A program made the position numbers and the translations under genes. A stretch of 64,000 nucleotides of DNA from the NCBI RefSeq assembly GCF_009664365.1, contig NZ_CP044310.1, positions 5,271,501 to 5,335,500 on the forward strand. The letters are read 5' to 3'. The stretch's first letter is position 1; each line of letters starts with the position of its first letter. A model generated the notes under the pieces. It searched no databases. It was not told where the DNA came from and saw nothing but the letters and a program-made list of their open reading frames with translations. The DNA is from Paenibacillus xylanilyticus (GTDB taxonomy: Bacteria; Bacillota; Bacilli; Paenibacillales; Paenibacillaceae). Positions 1 through 7,751 of the stretch are shown here, piece by piece.

Positions 1-149
1 TGCTGGAATCAGTTACTTCTATTTTACAGGAAAAGGGCTGCTTTAGGCGAGGGTTGAAAGTACGAAATTTGGAAATTTTTTTGGTTTTTTTGTGCATAGA
101 AGTTTTCTATCTATATATAGATCGTTTGGATTGGAGCATACAGCATAAA

Positions 150-180
150 ACCCGCTCCAAGGAGCACTCCTTGTGCGGGT
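150..180 (-). terminator. Terminator of modAB
   Basis: Interrupted inverted repeat ACCCGC/GCGGGT enclosing CAAGGAG/CTCCTTG. Read on the minus strand it is followed by TTTT. It lies about 40 bases past the modB stop, so it is the likely end of the modAB transcript. Confidence 0.75.
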
Positions 181-219
181 CTTCATCATGTAATCCCTTC
201 TGTATCGGCCATGCGTCGT

Positions 220-903
220 TCAAGCTTTTTCCTGATTTGGCTGCCTCGTTAGAAGCAGCATGACAAATGAGATGATCATGATGGAAACTGTCCATGCCCA
301 TGCCATGGTCTGATTACCGGAATCGACTGCAACATAGATGGCTGTAGGTACGGTTTGGGTTTTGCCAGGAATATTACCAGCGATCATCAGTGTGGCCCCG
401 AATTCCCCCAGTGCACGAGCGAATCCCAATATAAAAGCAGTCATCAATGCACGTCCTGCAAGCGGGAGCGAAATGTAGCGAAACACCTGCCACTCATTCG
501 CCCCGATCGACCTGCCCGCATCCTCCAGATCCTTATCAATACCGCTGAACCCGGACTTCATGGTCTGATAAATGAGCGGGAAGGCTACAACCACCGCAGC
601 AATTACCGCTGCCCACCAGGAGAAGATGACCGGCGCCGAGAAGATGGCTTCGATCCATTGTCCCAGCAGACTTTTGCGGCCCAGCAAAACGAGCAGCAGA
701 AAGCCAACGACGGTCGGCGGAAGCACCAGCGGCAGCATGAACACGGTTTCCAGCACAATTTTGCCGCGAAATGAGCGGCGTGACATCTGCCAGGCTACCG
801 CAATGCCAAGCACGCCTGCAATAATGCTGGATAACAGAGCAACCTGAAGTGACAAGCGGACAGGTGACCAGAACGCTGACCAGTCGATCTCCGTAACAAT
901 CAT
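220..903 (-). CDS. modB: Molybdate ABC transporter permease ModB
   Basis: Integral-membrane subunit of the molybdate importer. At 227 residues it has the usual ModB length and is almost entirely hydrophobic (about five membrane helices). The MetI-type cytoplasmic coupling loop is visible near residues 130-150 (EDAGRSIGANEWQVFRYISL), where the ATPase docks. The ATG overlaps the modA stop as ATGA, so the two genes are translationally coupled. No modC ATPase follows: a terminator comes next. The energy-coupling subunit must therefore be encoded elsewhere, or a multitask ATPase is shared. Family assignment is firm; molybdate rather than tungstate is inferred from the ModA partner. Confidence 0.93.
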   Translation of the reverse strand: MIVTEIDWSAFWSPVRLSLQVALLSSIIAGVLGIAVAWQMSRRSFRGKIVLETVFMLPLVLPPTVVGFLLLVLLGRKSLLGQWIEAIFSAPVIFSWWAAVIAAVVVAFPLIYQTMKSGFSGIDKDLEDAGRSIGANEWQVFRYISLPLAGRALMTAFILGFARALGEFGATLMIAGNIPGKTQTVPTAIYVAVDSGNQTMAWAWTVSIMIISFVMLLLTRQPNQEKA

Positions 904-1772
904 TCCGGAATAGAGAATCCGTATTTCGCAAATACATCCAGCACTTCAGGGGTTTGCAAATACACGTAAAATTGTTCTGCTTCTGTCCGGTGTTTCGTGC
1001 CCTCAATAATGCCTACCGGGTAATTGGCCGGCGTATAACGGTTCTTGTCCACCTCAAATGCAATTTTCACCTGATCCGAGGTCAGTGCATCCGTTTTGTA
1101 CACAAATCCCGCGTCTGCGTTCCCAGTCTCCACATATTGGAGAACCTGTCTGACATCCTTGCCCTGCACTAGCTTGCTTTCGAGCTGACCCCACAGATTG
1201 GCATTCGTCAGTGCTTCCTTCGCATACGTTCCTGCAGGGACACTTTCCGGAATGCCGATAGCTACGGTTTTAACGGTATCTGATGTCAGATCCTGCTCGC
1301 TTGATACTGCATGTTCACTACCTGCTGGAACGATGGCAACAAGGGAGTTTTGCAGCAAATTTTTCTGATCAGCAGCTGCAATCAGGTTCTCGTCCACCAG
1401 AGCGTTCATGTTCTTCGCTGCCGCCGATATAAAGATATCCGCAGGTGCACCCTGTTCAATCTGCTGCTGCAGTGCCCCCGATGCCCCGAAGTTAAAGTTG
1501 AGTTCAACAGAAGGATGGGCAAGCTCATAGCCTGTTTCGATTTCTTTCATCGCATCGGTCAGACTGGCTGCTGCCGAGATGATTAATTCTACAGTTTCTT
1601 GCGGCTCTGTATTCCCTGCTGAATTGGACTCTCCTGATGTCGCAGGTGCCGAGGACACCGGCTCAACTGCTGTAGATGAATCCGCACTGTCCGCACCAGC
1701 ACCACAACCCGCCAATACAAGAGCCATTCCGAGAGACATGCTCCCCAGTATGTATCCTATCCTTTTTCTCAA
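900..1772 (-). CDS. modA: Molybdate-binding lipoprotein ModA
   Basis: Solute-binding protein that captures molybdate (or tungstate) outside the membrane and delivers it to ModB. It has an N-terminal signal with lipobox LAGC (lipidated Cys23), then a Ser/Glu-rich linker to about residue 60. The ModA fold follows, with the oxyanion-binding segment AAASLTDAM and the later NFGASGALQQQIEQGAPAD and PESVPAGTY. Translation starts at a TTG preceded by GGGGGAG five bases upstream. The neighbouring divergent gene encodes a regulator with a ModA-like ligand domain, which supports an oxyanion-responsive unit. Confidence 0.93.
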   Translation of the reverse strand: MRKRIGYILGSMSLGMALVLAGCGAGADSADSSTAVEPVSSAPATSGESNSAGNTEPQETVELIISAAASLTDAMKEIETGYELAHPSVELNFNFGASGALQQQIEQGAPADIFISAAAKNMNALVDENLIAAADQKNLLQNSLVAIVPAGSEHAVSSEQDLTSDTVKTVAIGIPESVPAGTYAKEALTNANLWGQLESKLVQGKDVRQVLQYVETGNADAGFVYKTDALTSDQVKIAFEVDKNRYTPANYPVGIIEGTKHRTEAEQFYVYLQTPEVLDVFAKYGFSIPE

Positions 1773-1799
1773 TTCTTCTCCCCCTGATCCTGCTACACG

Positions 1800-1849
1800 T
1801 TATATTTAGTTATAACTAGTTATAATTAATTATATTTCATTATACATAA
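1800..1849. promoter_or_regulatory. Five phased TTATA direct repeats (candidate operator)
   Basis: Five consecutive 10-base units each begin with TTATA (starts at 1800, 1810, 1820, 1830 and 1840). The second and third form the perfect palindrome TTATAACTAGTTATAA. They sit between the divergent modA and regulator starts, on the modA side. The 10-base phasing puts all copies on one face of the helix, which is expected of an operator bound cooperatively. That it is the target of the adjacent HTH regulator is inference. Confidence 0.6.
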
Positions 1850-1995
1850 GATCGGTCAAATGGGAAGGTCTAGTTTATACACTCCTGCAGTTAATGGTAT
1901 AGTACAAGAGACTATCAAACCTTTCAGCAAACTACACATGATGTTGATGAACTTGATCATATATGCTTTTGCCACCTGAAGGAGGATCTTCACAC

Positions 1996-3057
1996 ATGAC
2001 AGAGGAGCAATCCTATACGACCGAAGAAATATCCAAGCTGCTCAAAATATCCAAACTAACCGTGTATGACCTGATTAAAAAAGGAGACCTTGTCGCTTAT
2101 CGCGTCGGCAAACAAATGAGGATTGATGCCACCGACCTGGAAGCATATAAGCGGCGTGCCAAGCAGCTGCAGTCCTCAGCTGGGCCGCTATCCACTTCGA
2201 GCCATTCCTCGGGGACAGCGCCAGTAATGGATAGTGCTGATGCAAGCAAATCTTTGGCTGCATCTGTTCATGACTACTCCAATGCTCCAGCCAGACCGGT
2301 ATCCGAAGCATCCCACATCGTACGTGAGGAGTCTTCTGTCCCCCATGCAGCGCGGCATGTCGTCATTACCGGGCAGGATGTGAGCCTGGATATTCTCATG
2401 CGCCATATGGAGAAACAAACGCGGGACATTCGTCCATTGCGTTCTTTCATGGGCAGCCTGGACGGGCTCATCTCCATGTACCGCGGTGAGTCTGACCTGG
2501 TCAGCACGCATCTGCTCGATGGAGATACGGGCGAATACAATTTACCCTACATCCGAAAAATTCTGATTGGCTGGTCCTACGTCGTTGTAAACCTGCTCTC
2601 AAGACCAGCAGGATTGTATGTACAGCGTGGTAACCCGCGCGGCTTACAAGGCTGGGCAGACCTGGATCAGCCTGACCTGCGACTCGCTAACCGCGAGAAA
2701 GGTTCCGGGGCACGTGTTCTGCTTGATGAGCAGCTGCGTTTGCACGGGATTCCTTCTTCCCGCCTGATCGGTTATAACCTGGAAGAGACCAGTCATATGG
2801 GGGTTGCCGCGAAAGTCAGTTCCGGTGAAGCCGATGTGGGCATTGGCATTGAAAAGGCTGCGCGTCTTGTCGGTCAGGTTGATTTCATTCCACTGACTCA
2901 GGAGCGCTATGATCTGGTGATGTTAAAGAAACCGGGCAATGAGATGTGGACCGATTCGGTCCTGCGCATCCTTCAATCTTCGGAGTTCAGGCAGGAACTA
3001 CAATCCTTTGAAGGCTATGACGTTTCCCGTACAGGTGAGATTTTGTACGAAGTATAG
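1996..3057 (+). CDS. HTH regulator with periplasmic-binding-protein-like sensor domain
   Basis: One-component transcription factor of 353 residues. Residues 6-56 are an excisionase/MerR-type winged helix (YTTEEISKLLKISKLTVYDL). A Ser/Ala-rich linker follows to about 115, then a C-terminal PBP-like domain of the kind fused to molybdenum regulators and MoeA-type proteins. The ATG at 1996 is chosen because GGAGG sits ten bases upstream; the longer reading frame from 1963 would put that site inside the gene. The divergent position next to modAB suggests oxyanion-controlled repression or activation of molybdate uptake. It is not a canonical ModE (no MOP/TOBE domain seen). The ligand is inferred, not shown. 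Confidence 0.85.
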   Translation: MTEEQSYTTEEISKLLKISKLTVYDLIKKGDLVAYRVGKQMRIDATDLEAYKRRAKQLQSSAGPLSTSSHSSGTAPVMDSADASKSLAASVHDYSNAPARPVSEASHIVREESSVPHAARHVVITGQDVSLDILMRHMEKQTRDIRPLRSFMGSLDGLISMYRGESDLVSTHLLDGDTGEYNLPYIRKILIGWSYVVVNLLSRPAGLYVQRGNPRGLQGWADLDQPDLRLANREKGSGARVLLDEQLRLHGIPSSRLIGYNLEETSHMGVAAKVSSGEADVGIGIEKAARLVGQVDFIPLTQERYDLVMLKKPGNEMWTDSVLRILQSSEFRQELQSFEGYDVSRTGEILYEV

Positions 3058-3082
3058 CGCGATTCAAACCATTGCCAAAAGC

Positions 3083-3113
3083 AAAAGACGCCGTGCATCT
3101 CGCGGCGTCTTTT
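3083..3113. terminator. Bidirectional terminator between regulator and folE2
   Basis: Perfect stem AAAAGACGCCG/CGGCGTCTTTT with a short loop, T-rich on both strands. It lies between the convergent stops of the HTH regulator and folE2, so it can end both transcripts. Confidence 0.85.
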
Positions 3114-3152
3114 CTTTTTGCTTCATATATAAGGTTCTCCTCAAACATCATT

Positions 3153-4079
3153 TCAGGGAGTTACGGACTTGTCATATACAATGCGGGCCACCGCATCGTG
3201 CTGATGAATGGATTCCTCGTTTCGGCAATCGACCCGGAATTTGCGTATCCAGTGCTTCTCATAGAGATCGGCGGCGACCAAACGAACAATATCTTCAACA
3301 AACCGCGGGTTCTCATAAGCATGTTCCGTTACCCTTTTTTCATCCGGCCTCTTGAGTACGGGGTACAGACAGCTGCTCGCATTGGACTCTGCTGCATTCA
3401 ACAATTCTTCCTTCCAGTAACCCGGAAGCAGTTCTCCTCGTTTCCCGTCAATATGTATGCGCAGCATTCCACGCTGGTTGTGCGCACTATATTCACTAAT
3501 TTCCTTGGAACACGGGCATAACGTAGTAATTTGTATATCCAAGCCCGCACCGATCACCGGAGACTTGCCTGCTTCCCAGCCCACGGTGATGGAGGCCAGT
3601 GAATGATTCAATCCGGGCAAACCCGTAACAGGTGCAGCACGTTCGTAAAACCAGGGATACGTCACCTTCAGCTCAGCTTTTGGCTGATTCATCTGCTCCG
3701 CGAGCTGCCGTGTCAATTCAACCAAGTCCGGCAATCGGTCACTCAGACCCTCCAGGTAGCTGGAATGAAGCTGTTCCATCAACCGGCTCATGTTAATACC
3801 TTTGGACTCGCGATCCAAGGATGTGGTTACCCGGAAGGTTCCAATGGTGGACCACTTTTCAGGTTCCTTGGCTGAAATAACATTCAAAGGGTACTTCACA
3901 TTACTGATCCCCACCTGCTGCAGCTCAAAAAGAAAATCATTTTTGCTATTCTGCAAGTCCTGCATGTCTTCCTTACGAACAGGTTTAGCTCCTTGCACGG
4001 GATCTACCGACCCAAATAAACGCAGCCGCTCCGCCTTATCTGGCAGCACTAATGAATCGCTTGTAAGACGTTTGCTCAT
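3153..4079 (-). CDS. folE2: GTP cyclohydrolase FolE2 (zinc-independent, type IB)
   Basis: Catalyses GTP to 7,8-dihydroneopterin triphosphate, the first step of folate synthesis. FolE2 replaces the strictly zinc-dependent FolE and works with other divalent metals. At 308 residues it is full length. The signature LCPCSKEISEYSAHNQRG is present around residue 190, and its cysteine motif is the family hallmark. It is the last gene of a unit headed by a COG0523 GTPase behind a Zur box, the usual setting of folE2 as a zinc-sparing backup. ATG preceded by AAGGAG. Confidence 0.95.
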   Translation of the reverse strand: MSKRLTSDSLVLPDKAERLRLFGSVDPVQGAKPVRKEDMQDLQNSKNDFLFELQQVGISNVKYPLNVISAKEPEKWSTIGTFRVTTSLDRESKGINMSRLMEQLHSSYLEGLSDRLPDLVELTRQLAEQMNQPKAELKVTYPWFYERAAPVTGLPGLNHSLASITVGWEAGKSPVIGAGLDIQITTLCPCSKEISEYSAHNQRGMLRIHIDGKRGELLPGYWKEELLNAAESNASSCLYPVLKRPDEKRVTEHAYENPRFVEDIVRLVAADLYEKHWIRKFRVDCRNEESIHQHDAVARIVYDKSVTP

Positions 4080-4149
4080 GTTTGTTAGCTCCTTGTAAGG
4101 CGTTGATGCAAATTCTGCTGCATGCTGGATGGTACAAGCTCATCACTTA

Positions 4150-4482
4150 TTAGCGCCAAAACACACCGGTTTCATCCCGTTCAACTTGTTCAAGGAGTTC
4201 CTCAAAGTCCGGGCAGGGTTCGATCATGTCTACGGCATTCCAGCTGCTAGATTCATCCCGGGCATATACCTTCCATTGTTCACCTTCCCAATGAAACCGG
4301 GCGATCGGCAGCACATCCCATTGAAACCTTTCACCCGCTGGCCTTTCCTCCGTAAGAATGAGTTCGTCGTCATTCATCACATAGGTCAGCTTCACCATCG
4401 TGCGGAGTGGTGCAGGCACCTTCTCGTGGATATACCCATTCATGAGTGACTGAATTCTTCGAATGGTAAACGAGTCCAGCAT
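4150..4482 (-). CDS. DUF3024 domain protein in the zinc-starvation unit
   Basis: Small protein of 110 residues with no signal peptide or membrane segment. The start (LDSFTIRRIQSLMNGYIHEK) and the segment ELILTEERPAGERF match the DUF3024 family pattern, for which I know no function. It contains a single Cys and few His, so it has no obvious metal site. It lies 44 bases after rpsN and 70 before folE2 on the same strand, inside the Zur-controlled unit. That points to a role in, or at least expression during, zinc limitation. The ribosome site is weak (AAAGG twelve bases before ATG), so translation may be coupled to rpsN. Confidence 0.7.
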   Translation of the reverse strand: MLDSFTIRRIQSLMNGYIHEKVPAPLRTMVKLTYVMNDDELILTEERPAGERFQWDVLPIARFHWEGEQWKVYARDESSSWNAVDMIEPCPDFEELLEQVERDETGVFWR

Positions 4483-4526
4483 ATCAGTTCACAGCCTTTC
4501 ATTTGCTAAAATGAATGTCCTCTTCG

Positions 4527-4799
4527 TTACCAGCTGGACTTGGTCACACCCGGAATCTGTCCCTGATGGGCCAGCTCGCGGAAGACAATTCGTGAAACTT
4601 TGAATTTGCGTAAATATCCTCTTGGACGTCCTGTCAGTTCGCAGCGGTTTTTCAGTCTCGTTGGAGAGGCGTTACGCGGCAGCTTCTGCAACGCTTCGTA
4701 ATCTCCTTTTTCCTTCAGCTCCCGTCGCAGCTCTGCGTACTTCGCTACCGTTGCCTGACGCTGTTTTTCACGAACGACTTTTGATTTTTTGGCCATCAT
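4527..4799 (-). CDS. rpsN: 30S ribosomal protein S14, zinc-free paralogue
   Basis: Alternative S14 of about 90 residues. It has only one Cys (NRCELTGRPRGY) and lacks the CxxC...CxxC ribbon of the zinc-binding form, so it is the long C-minus type. In Bacillus such copies replace the zinc-containing S14 under starvation, keeping ribosome assembly going and freeing zinc. The conserved C-terminus (RIVFRELAHQGQIPGVTKSSW region) is intact. Two adjacent ATGs are possible; the first has the better spacing from GAGGAG. It sits directly behind the Zur-controlled COG0523 gene. Confidence 0.93.
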   Translation of the reverse strand: MMAKKSKVVREKQRQATVAKYAELRRELKEKGDYEALQKLPRNASPTRLKNRCELTGRPRGYLRKFKVSRIVFRELAHQGQIPGVTKSSW

Positions 4800-4868
4800 T
4801 TACAGCTCCTCTACGATTTTTTTGAACATGTTACACCTTACAATTCCAATTACAGAACCTTCTTCCGA

Positions 4869-6065
4869 TCAGACAGTTTCAACAGGCCACGGCAGCGGAT
4901 TATCAAATCCTCCCCAGTCGGCTTGCATCTCCTCATCACTGAGCAGGCACTGGTCCAGCTCACCCTCAATCATGTCACGCTCCATCTCAATCCCGATCAT
5001 CACCAGCTCGGTCTGACGGTCTCCCCACTGAGCATCCCATTTCTCCAGGACATCCGGCTCGGTGCGAAAAATCAATTCCTTGTCCGCTTCCGGCAAGGCC
5101 GCGACCCAATGTCCGGCAGGTCCAAACTGAATGGAAGGCCCCGCCTGGCTCAGGCTTGCTGCTACATCTCCTTCAGCCGCCAGCCAAACCAGGCCTTTGG
5201 CACGAGCGACCTCTTCCGGCCAGTAGCTCATGAACTCAGCCAGACGTGCGGGATGGAATGGCTTCCTGCGACGGTACACGAAGGAGCCAATTCCGTACTC
5301 TTCCGTTTCGGGGGTGTGTGATTCTTTTTCCAGCTCCTGAATCCATCCGGCGGACATGCTCGCTTTTTCAAAATCAAAGAGACCCGTATTCAAAATCTCA
5401 GCAGGATTCACCTGTCCCTTCACGGTTCGAATAATCTTGGCATGGGGCTGAAGTTTACGGATGATGCCTTCAAGCTTGTTCAGCTCCACTTCATCAACCA
5501 GATCACATTTGTTCAGCAGCAGGACATCACACGTCTCAATCTGGTCAATCAGCAAATCCACCACGTCACGGGTATCTTCCTCTCCTGCTGCCTGGCTCCG
5601 ATCCAGAAGACTCTGTCCTGAGGCAAAATCATGCCAGAACCGATTGGCATCCACCACCGTTACCAGGCAATCCAGCTTCGCCAGACGGGTCAGATCAATA
5701 CCCGATTCTTCATCGGCGTATGTAAAGGTCTGCGCTACCGGAACAGGCTCACTGATGCCTGTGGATTCAATCAGGATATAATCGAACCGGCCTTCTTTCA
5801 CCAGTTTCTCGATTTCCTGCATCAGATCATCCCGCAGCGTGCAGCAGATGCAGCCATTGGATAGCTCAACCAGCTTCTCTTCCGTTCTTGACAACGTGGC
5901 TTCTCCCTTCACCAGCGCTGCATCAATGTTCACCTCACTCATGTCATTCACAATGACGGCTACCTTAAGCCCCTGCCGATTGTGCAGTACATGATTAAGC
6001 ACCGTCGTTTTACCTGAACCAAGGTAACCGCTGAGGACCGTTACCGGAACTTGCTTTTGTGTCAT
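4869..6065 (-). CDS. CobW/COG0523 GTPase, zinc metallochaperone (ZagA/YciC type)
   Basis: G3E-family GTPase of 398 residues. Walker A GYLGSGKT is at residues 13-20. The metal motif CICC (CxCC) at 72-75 lies in GCICCTLRDD. A switch-like ESTGISEPVP follows, the G4 motif NKCDL lies near 180, and a C-terminal CobW domain completes it. COG0523 proteins with this motif deliver zinc to client enzymes. B. subtilis ZagA (YciC) is Zur-regulated and supports folate synthesis via FolE. Its linkage here to folE2 and zinc-free S14 behind a Zur box makes zinc the probable metal rather than cobalt. It is the first gene of the unit. Confidence 0.9.
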   Translation of the reverse strand: MTQKQVPVTVLSGYLGSGKTTVLNHVLHNRQGLKVAVIVNDMSEVNIDAALVKGEATLSRTEEKLVELSNGCICCTLRDDLMQEIEKLVKEGRFDYILIESTGISEPVPVAQTFTYADEESGIDLTRLAKLDCLVTVVDANRFWHDFASGQSLLDRSQAAGEEDTRDVVDLLIDQIETCDVLLLNKCDLVDEVELNKLEGIIRKLQPHAKIIRTVKGQVNPAEILNTGLFDFEKASMSAGWIQELEKESHTPETEEYGIGSFVYRRRKPFHPARLAEFMSYWPEEVARAKGLVWLAAEGDVAASLSQAGPSIQFGPAGHWVAALPEADKELIFRTEPDVLEKWDAQWGDRQTELVMIGIEMERDMIEGELDQCLLSDEEMQADWGGFDNPLPWPVETV

Positions 6066-6108
6066 TTATATCTGCTCCTTATAGTGACAGCCAATTTGTT
6101 ATTAGCCT

Positions 6109-6129
6109 TATTAGTAATTATTACGATTA
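6109..6129. promoter_or_regulatory. Zur box upstream of the metallochaperone unit
   Basis: Core GTAAT-T-ATTAC, with the right flank GATTA as in the Bacillus Zur consensus. It lies about 45 bases upstream of the COG0523 start on the minus strand. The left flank is degenerate. The same core and right flank recur upstream of cntK. Confidence 0.8.
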
Positions 6130-6185
6130 ACAACAATGACTATAATCCTGTTGGCTTCTCTTGTCAAATCATTTTTATAATAAAA

Positions 6186-6198
6186 AGACCTACGGTCT
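6186..6198 (-). terminator. Terminator of the second MFS gene
   Basis: Short stem AGACC/GGTCT with a three-base loop. On the minus strand it is followed by TTTTTATT. It lies downstream of the MFS gene that stops at 6346. Confidence 0.6.
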
Positions 6199-6345
6199 CG
6201 TTCCGGCAGCTCGCATCAACATGATGCGTCCCGAAAAATCCAGTCCGTAAGCCTTTAACTTTGCATCCAAATCACAGCCTAAGGTCAGCCAGCACGTGTC
6301 GTTAAAACCAGCACACAACAACGCATTGCCTGTCAGAGAGCTTTC

Positions 6346-7572
6346 TCAGTTTGCAGTAGAGAGCCTTTCTCCATTTCCAGATTCCATCCGTTTTCTAAAT
6401 ATGACGACCAGCATCATGGCCACCACGGAAAGCAACGTACAGATCGTAAACATCGTGGAATAGGAGCTGTTCTGAACAATCAGACCCATAGCGAGTCCGC
6501 CCAAGGAGAAACCCAGATCGTAGGATGACATGAACATGCCCATCAGCACATACCTGGAATCGGCAGGGAGCACGAAGGACAGGTACGTCGTTAATGTGGG
6601 ATACATGAGTGCCAGGGCAAAACCACTAAACACCGCGGACAAATACACCAGGGGACCAATGAACTCCAGCAGCGCGAGCATCTGGGTTCCAAGAGCTGTA
6701 CACAGCATTAATCCGGCAATTAGCCAGGTATTCCAGCTGCCGTCGGAAGGTATTTTTTTGCGCAGCACAAATCGGCATAGAATAACAACCAGTCCCTGGA
6801 TCGTTAAAAACACCCCGGCACTCGCAAGTCCCGTCGATACCATATACAGCGGAAGAAACGTCGCCGTTGCTCCAAATACGCAGGAAGCAAACAGCATGAC
6901 TGCACTGCTGATCAACAGCGGTGTACTGCGCCAAATGCCACGAAAGGAGCGGATCATGTCCCTTAGCGTATATGACTGATTTTGCACCGTACGTCTGGGC
7001 AGATCTACACGATATCCGATCAGCATTGGCAGTGCCGCCAAACCAATCATGAGGACCGTAAACCATATCTCGCGGGCACTCTCCCAGATCTGTATCGCCA
7101 GAATCGGAACGATAAGAGAAGGAACCATCGTAAAGAGTGTATACATGGATAACCCCTGTGCGCGGTCCTTATCTTCGAGCTTTTCCACAATGCCAGCCTG
7201 CATGGTCATGGAGAAAAACGCAGTCGCCACGCCCTGCAATGCCCGCAGCCAGAGGTAAGCTTCCACATCACTGATCATGAAGAGCACCAACGTTACGGCA
7301 TGCAGAAGAAGCAGCCATTGCATGACCCGGAGAGGACCATGTTTCCCCAGAAGCTGTGCAGCCAGCGGCCTCAGCAGCATACACGTGAACATGTAAGCTC
7401 CCATCATGAGGCCTATCTCGGCCTGACTCAATCCTGCTGCCTCACTTCTCAGTGGAAGAATAATCGTTAAGGCCGAATTAGCGGCAAAAAATAAAAAAGC
7501 CAGTATATAAAACCGGATAAAGGAAAAAGAAACCGGGTTTAATTTGCCATGATTGTTTGCAGAAGCATCCAA
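6346..7572 (-). CDS. MFS transporter, second putative metallophore exporter
   Basis: Major-facilitator protein of 408 residues with about twelve hydrophobic segments and the motif LPLRSEAAGLSQAEIGLMMG near residue 45. It is clearly paralogous to the CntE-like protein next door: both have the arrangement ANxxLxxIxPLRxExxG and share YPTLTTYLSFVLP near residue 320. Translation starts at TTG with GGGGA seven bases upstream. It has its own Zur box and is separated from the cnt operon by a terminator, so it is a separate zinc-responsive unit. Export of the opine or of a related metallophore is the likely role; substrate unproven. Confidence 0.85.
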   Translation of the reverse strand: MDASANNHGKLNPVSFSFIRFYILAFLFFAANSALTIILPLRSEAAGLSQAEIGLMMGAYMFTCMLLRPLAAQLLGKHGPLRVMQWLLLLHAVTLVLFMISDVEAYLWLRALQGVATAFFSMTMQAGIVEKLEDKDRAQGLSMYTLFTMVPSLIVPILAIQIWESAREIWFTVLMIGLAALPMLIGYRVDLPRRTVQNQSYTLRDMIRSFRGIWRSTPLLISSAVMLFASCVFGATATFLPLYMVSTGLASAGVFLTIQGLVVILCRFVLRKKIPSDGSWNTWLIAGLMLCTALGTQMLALLEFIGPLVYLSAVFSGFALALMYPTLTTYLSFVLPADSRYVLMGMFMSSYDLGFSLGGLAMGLIVQNSSYSTMFTICTLLSVVAMMLVVIFRKRMESGNGERLSTAN

Positions 7573-7618
7573 AAGTTTGTCCCCACTTTCTCACTATTAC
7601 CAGAACAGACAAGTCAAA

Positions 7619-7639
7619 TAATCGTAATCATTATGATTA
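7619..7639. promoter_or_regulatory. Zur box upstream of the second MFS gene
   Basis: AATCGTAAT-C-ATTATGATT: the best match in the window to the Bacillus Zur consensus, one mismatch (T for C) in the right half-site. It lies about 50 bases before the TTG start of the downstream MFS gene. Confidence 0.88.
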
Positions 7640-7723
7640 AAAAGACAATTTATCGTATACTGCTTGTCTTGTCAATGCTTGGTATGCATACTTCCTATGC
7701 TAACAATGAAACAACAGAAAAAA

Positions 7724-7744
7724 GCCGACGCATTCCGCATCAGC
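7724..7744 (-). terminator. Terminator of the cnt operon
   Basis: Stem formed by GCTGATGC and GCGTCGGC (with G-U pairs) on the minus strand, followed by six T. It lies just past the stop of the CntE-like gene and before the next Zur box. Confidence 0.7.
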
Positions 7745-7751
7745 CTTCCTG

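Noticed and set aside
54..263. 69-codon plus-strand frame at the left edge
   Set aside because: Runs through the modAB terminator and into modB antisense; no family resemblance. Whether bases 1-50 hold the end of a gene outside the window cannot be decided.
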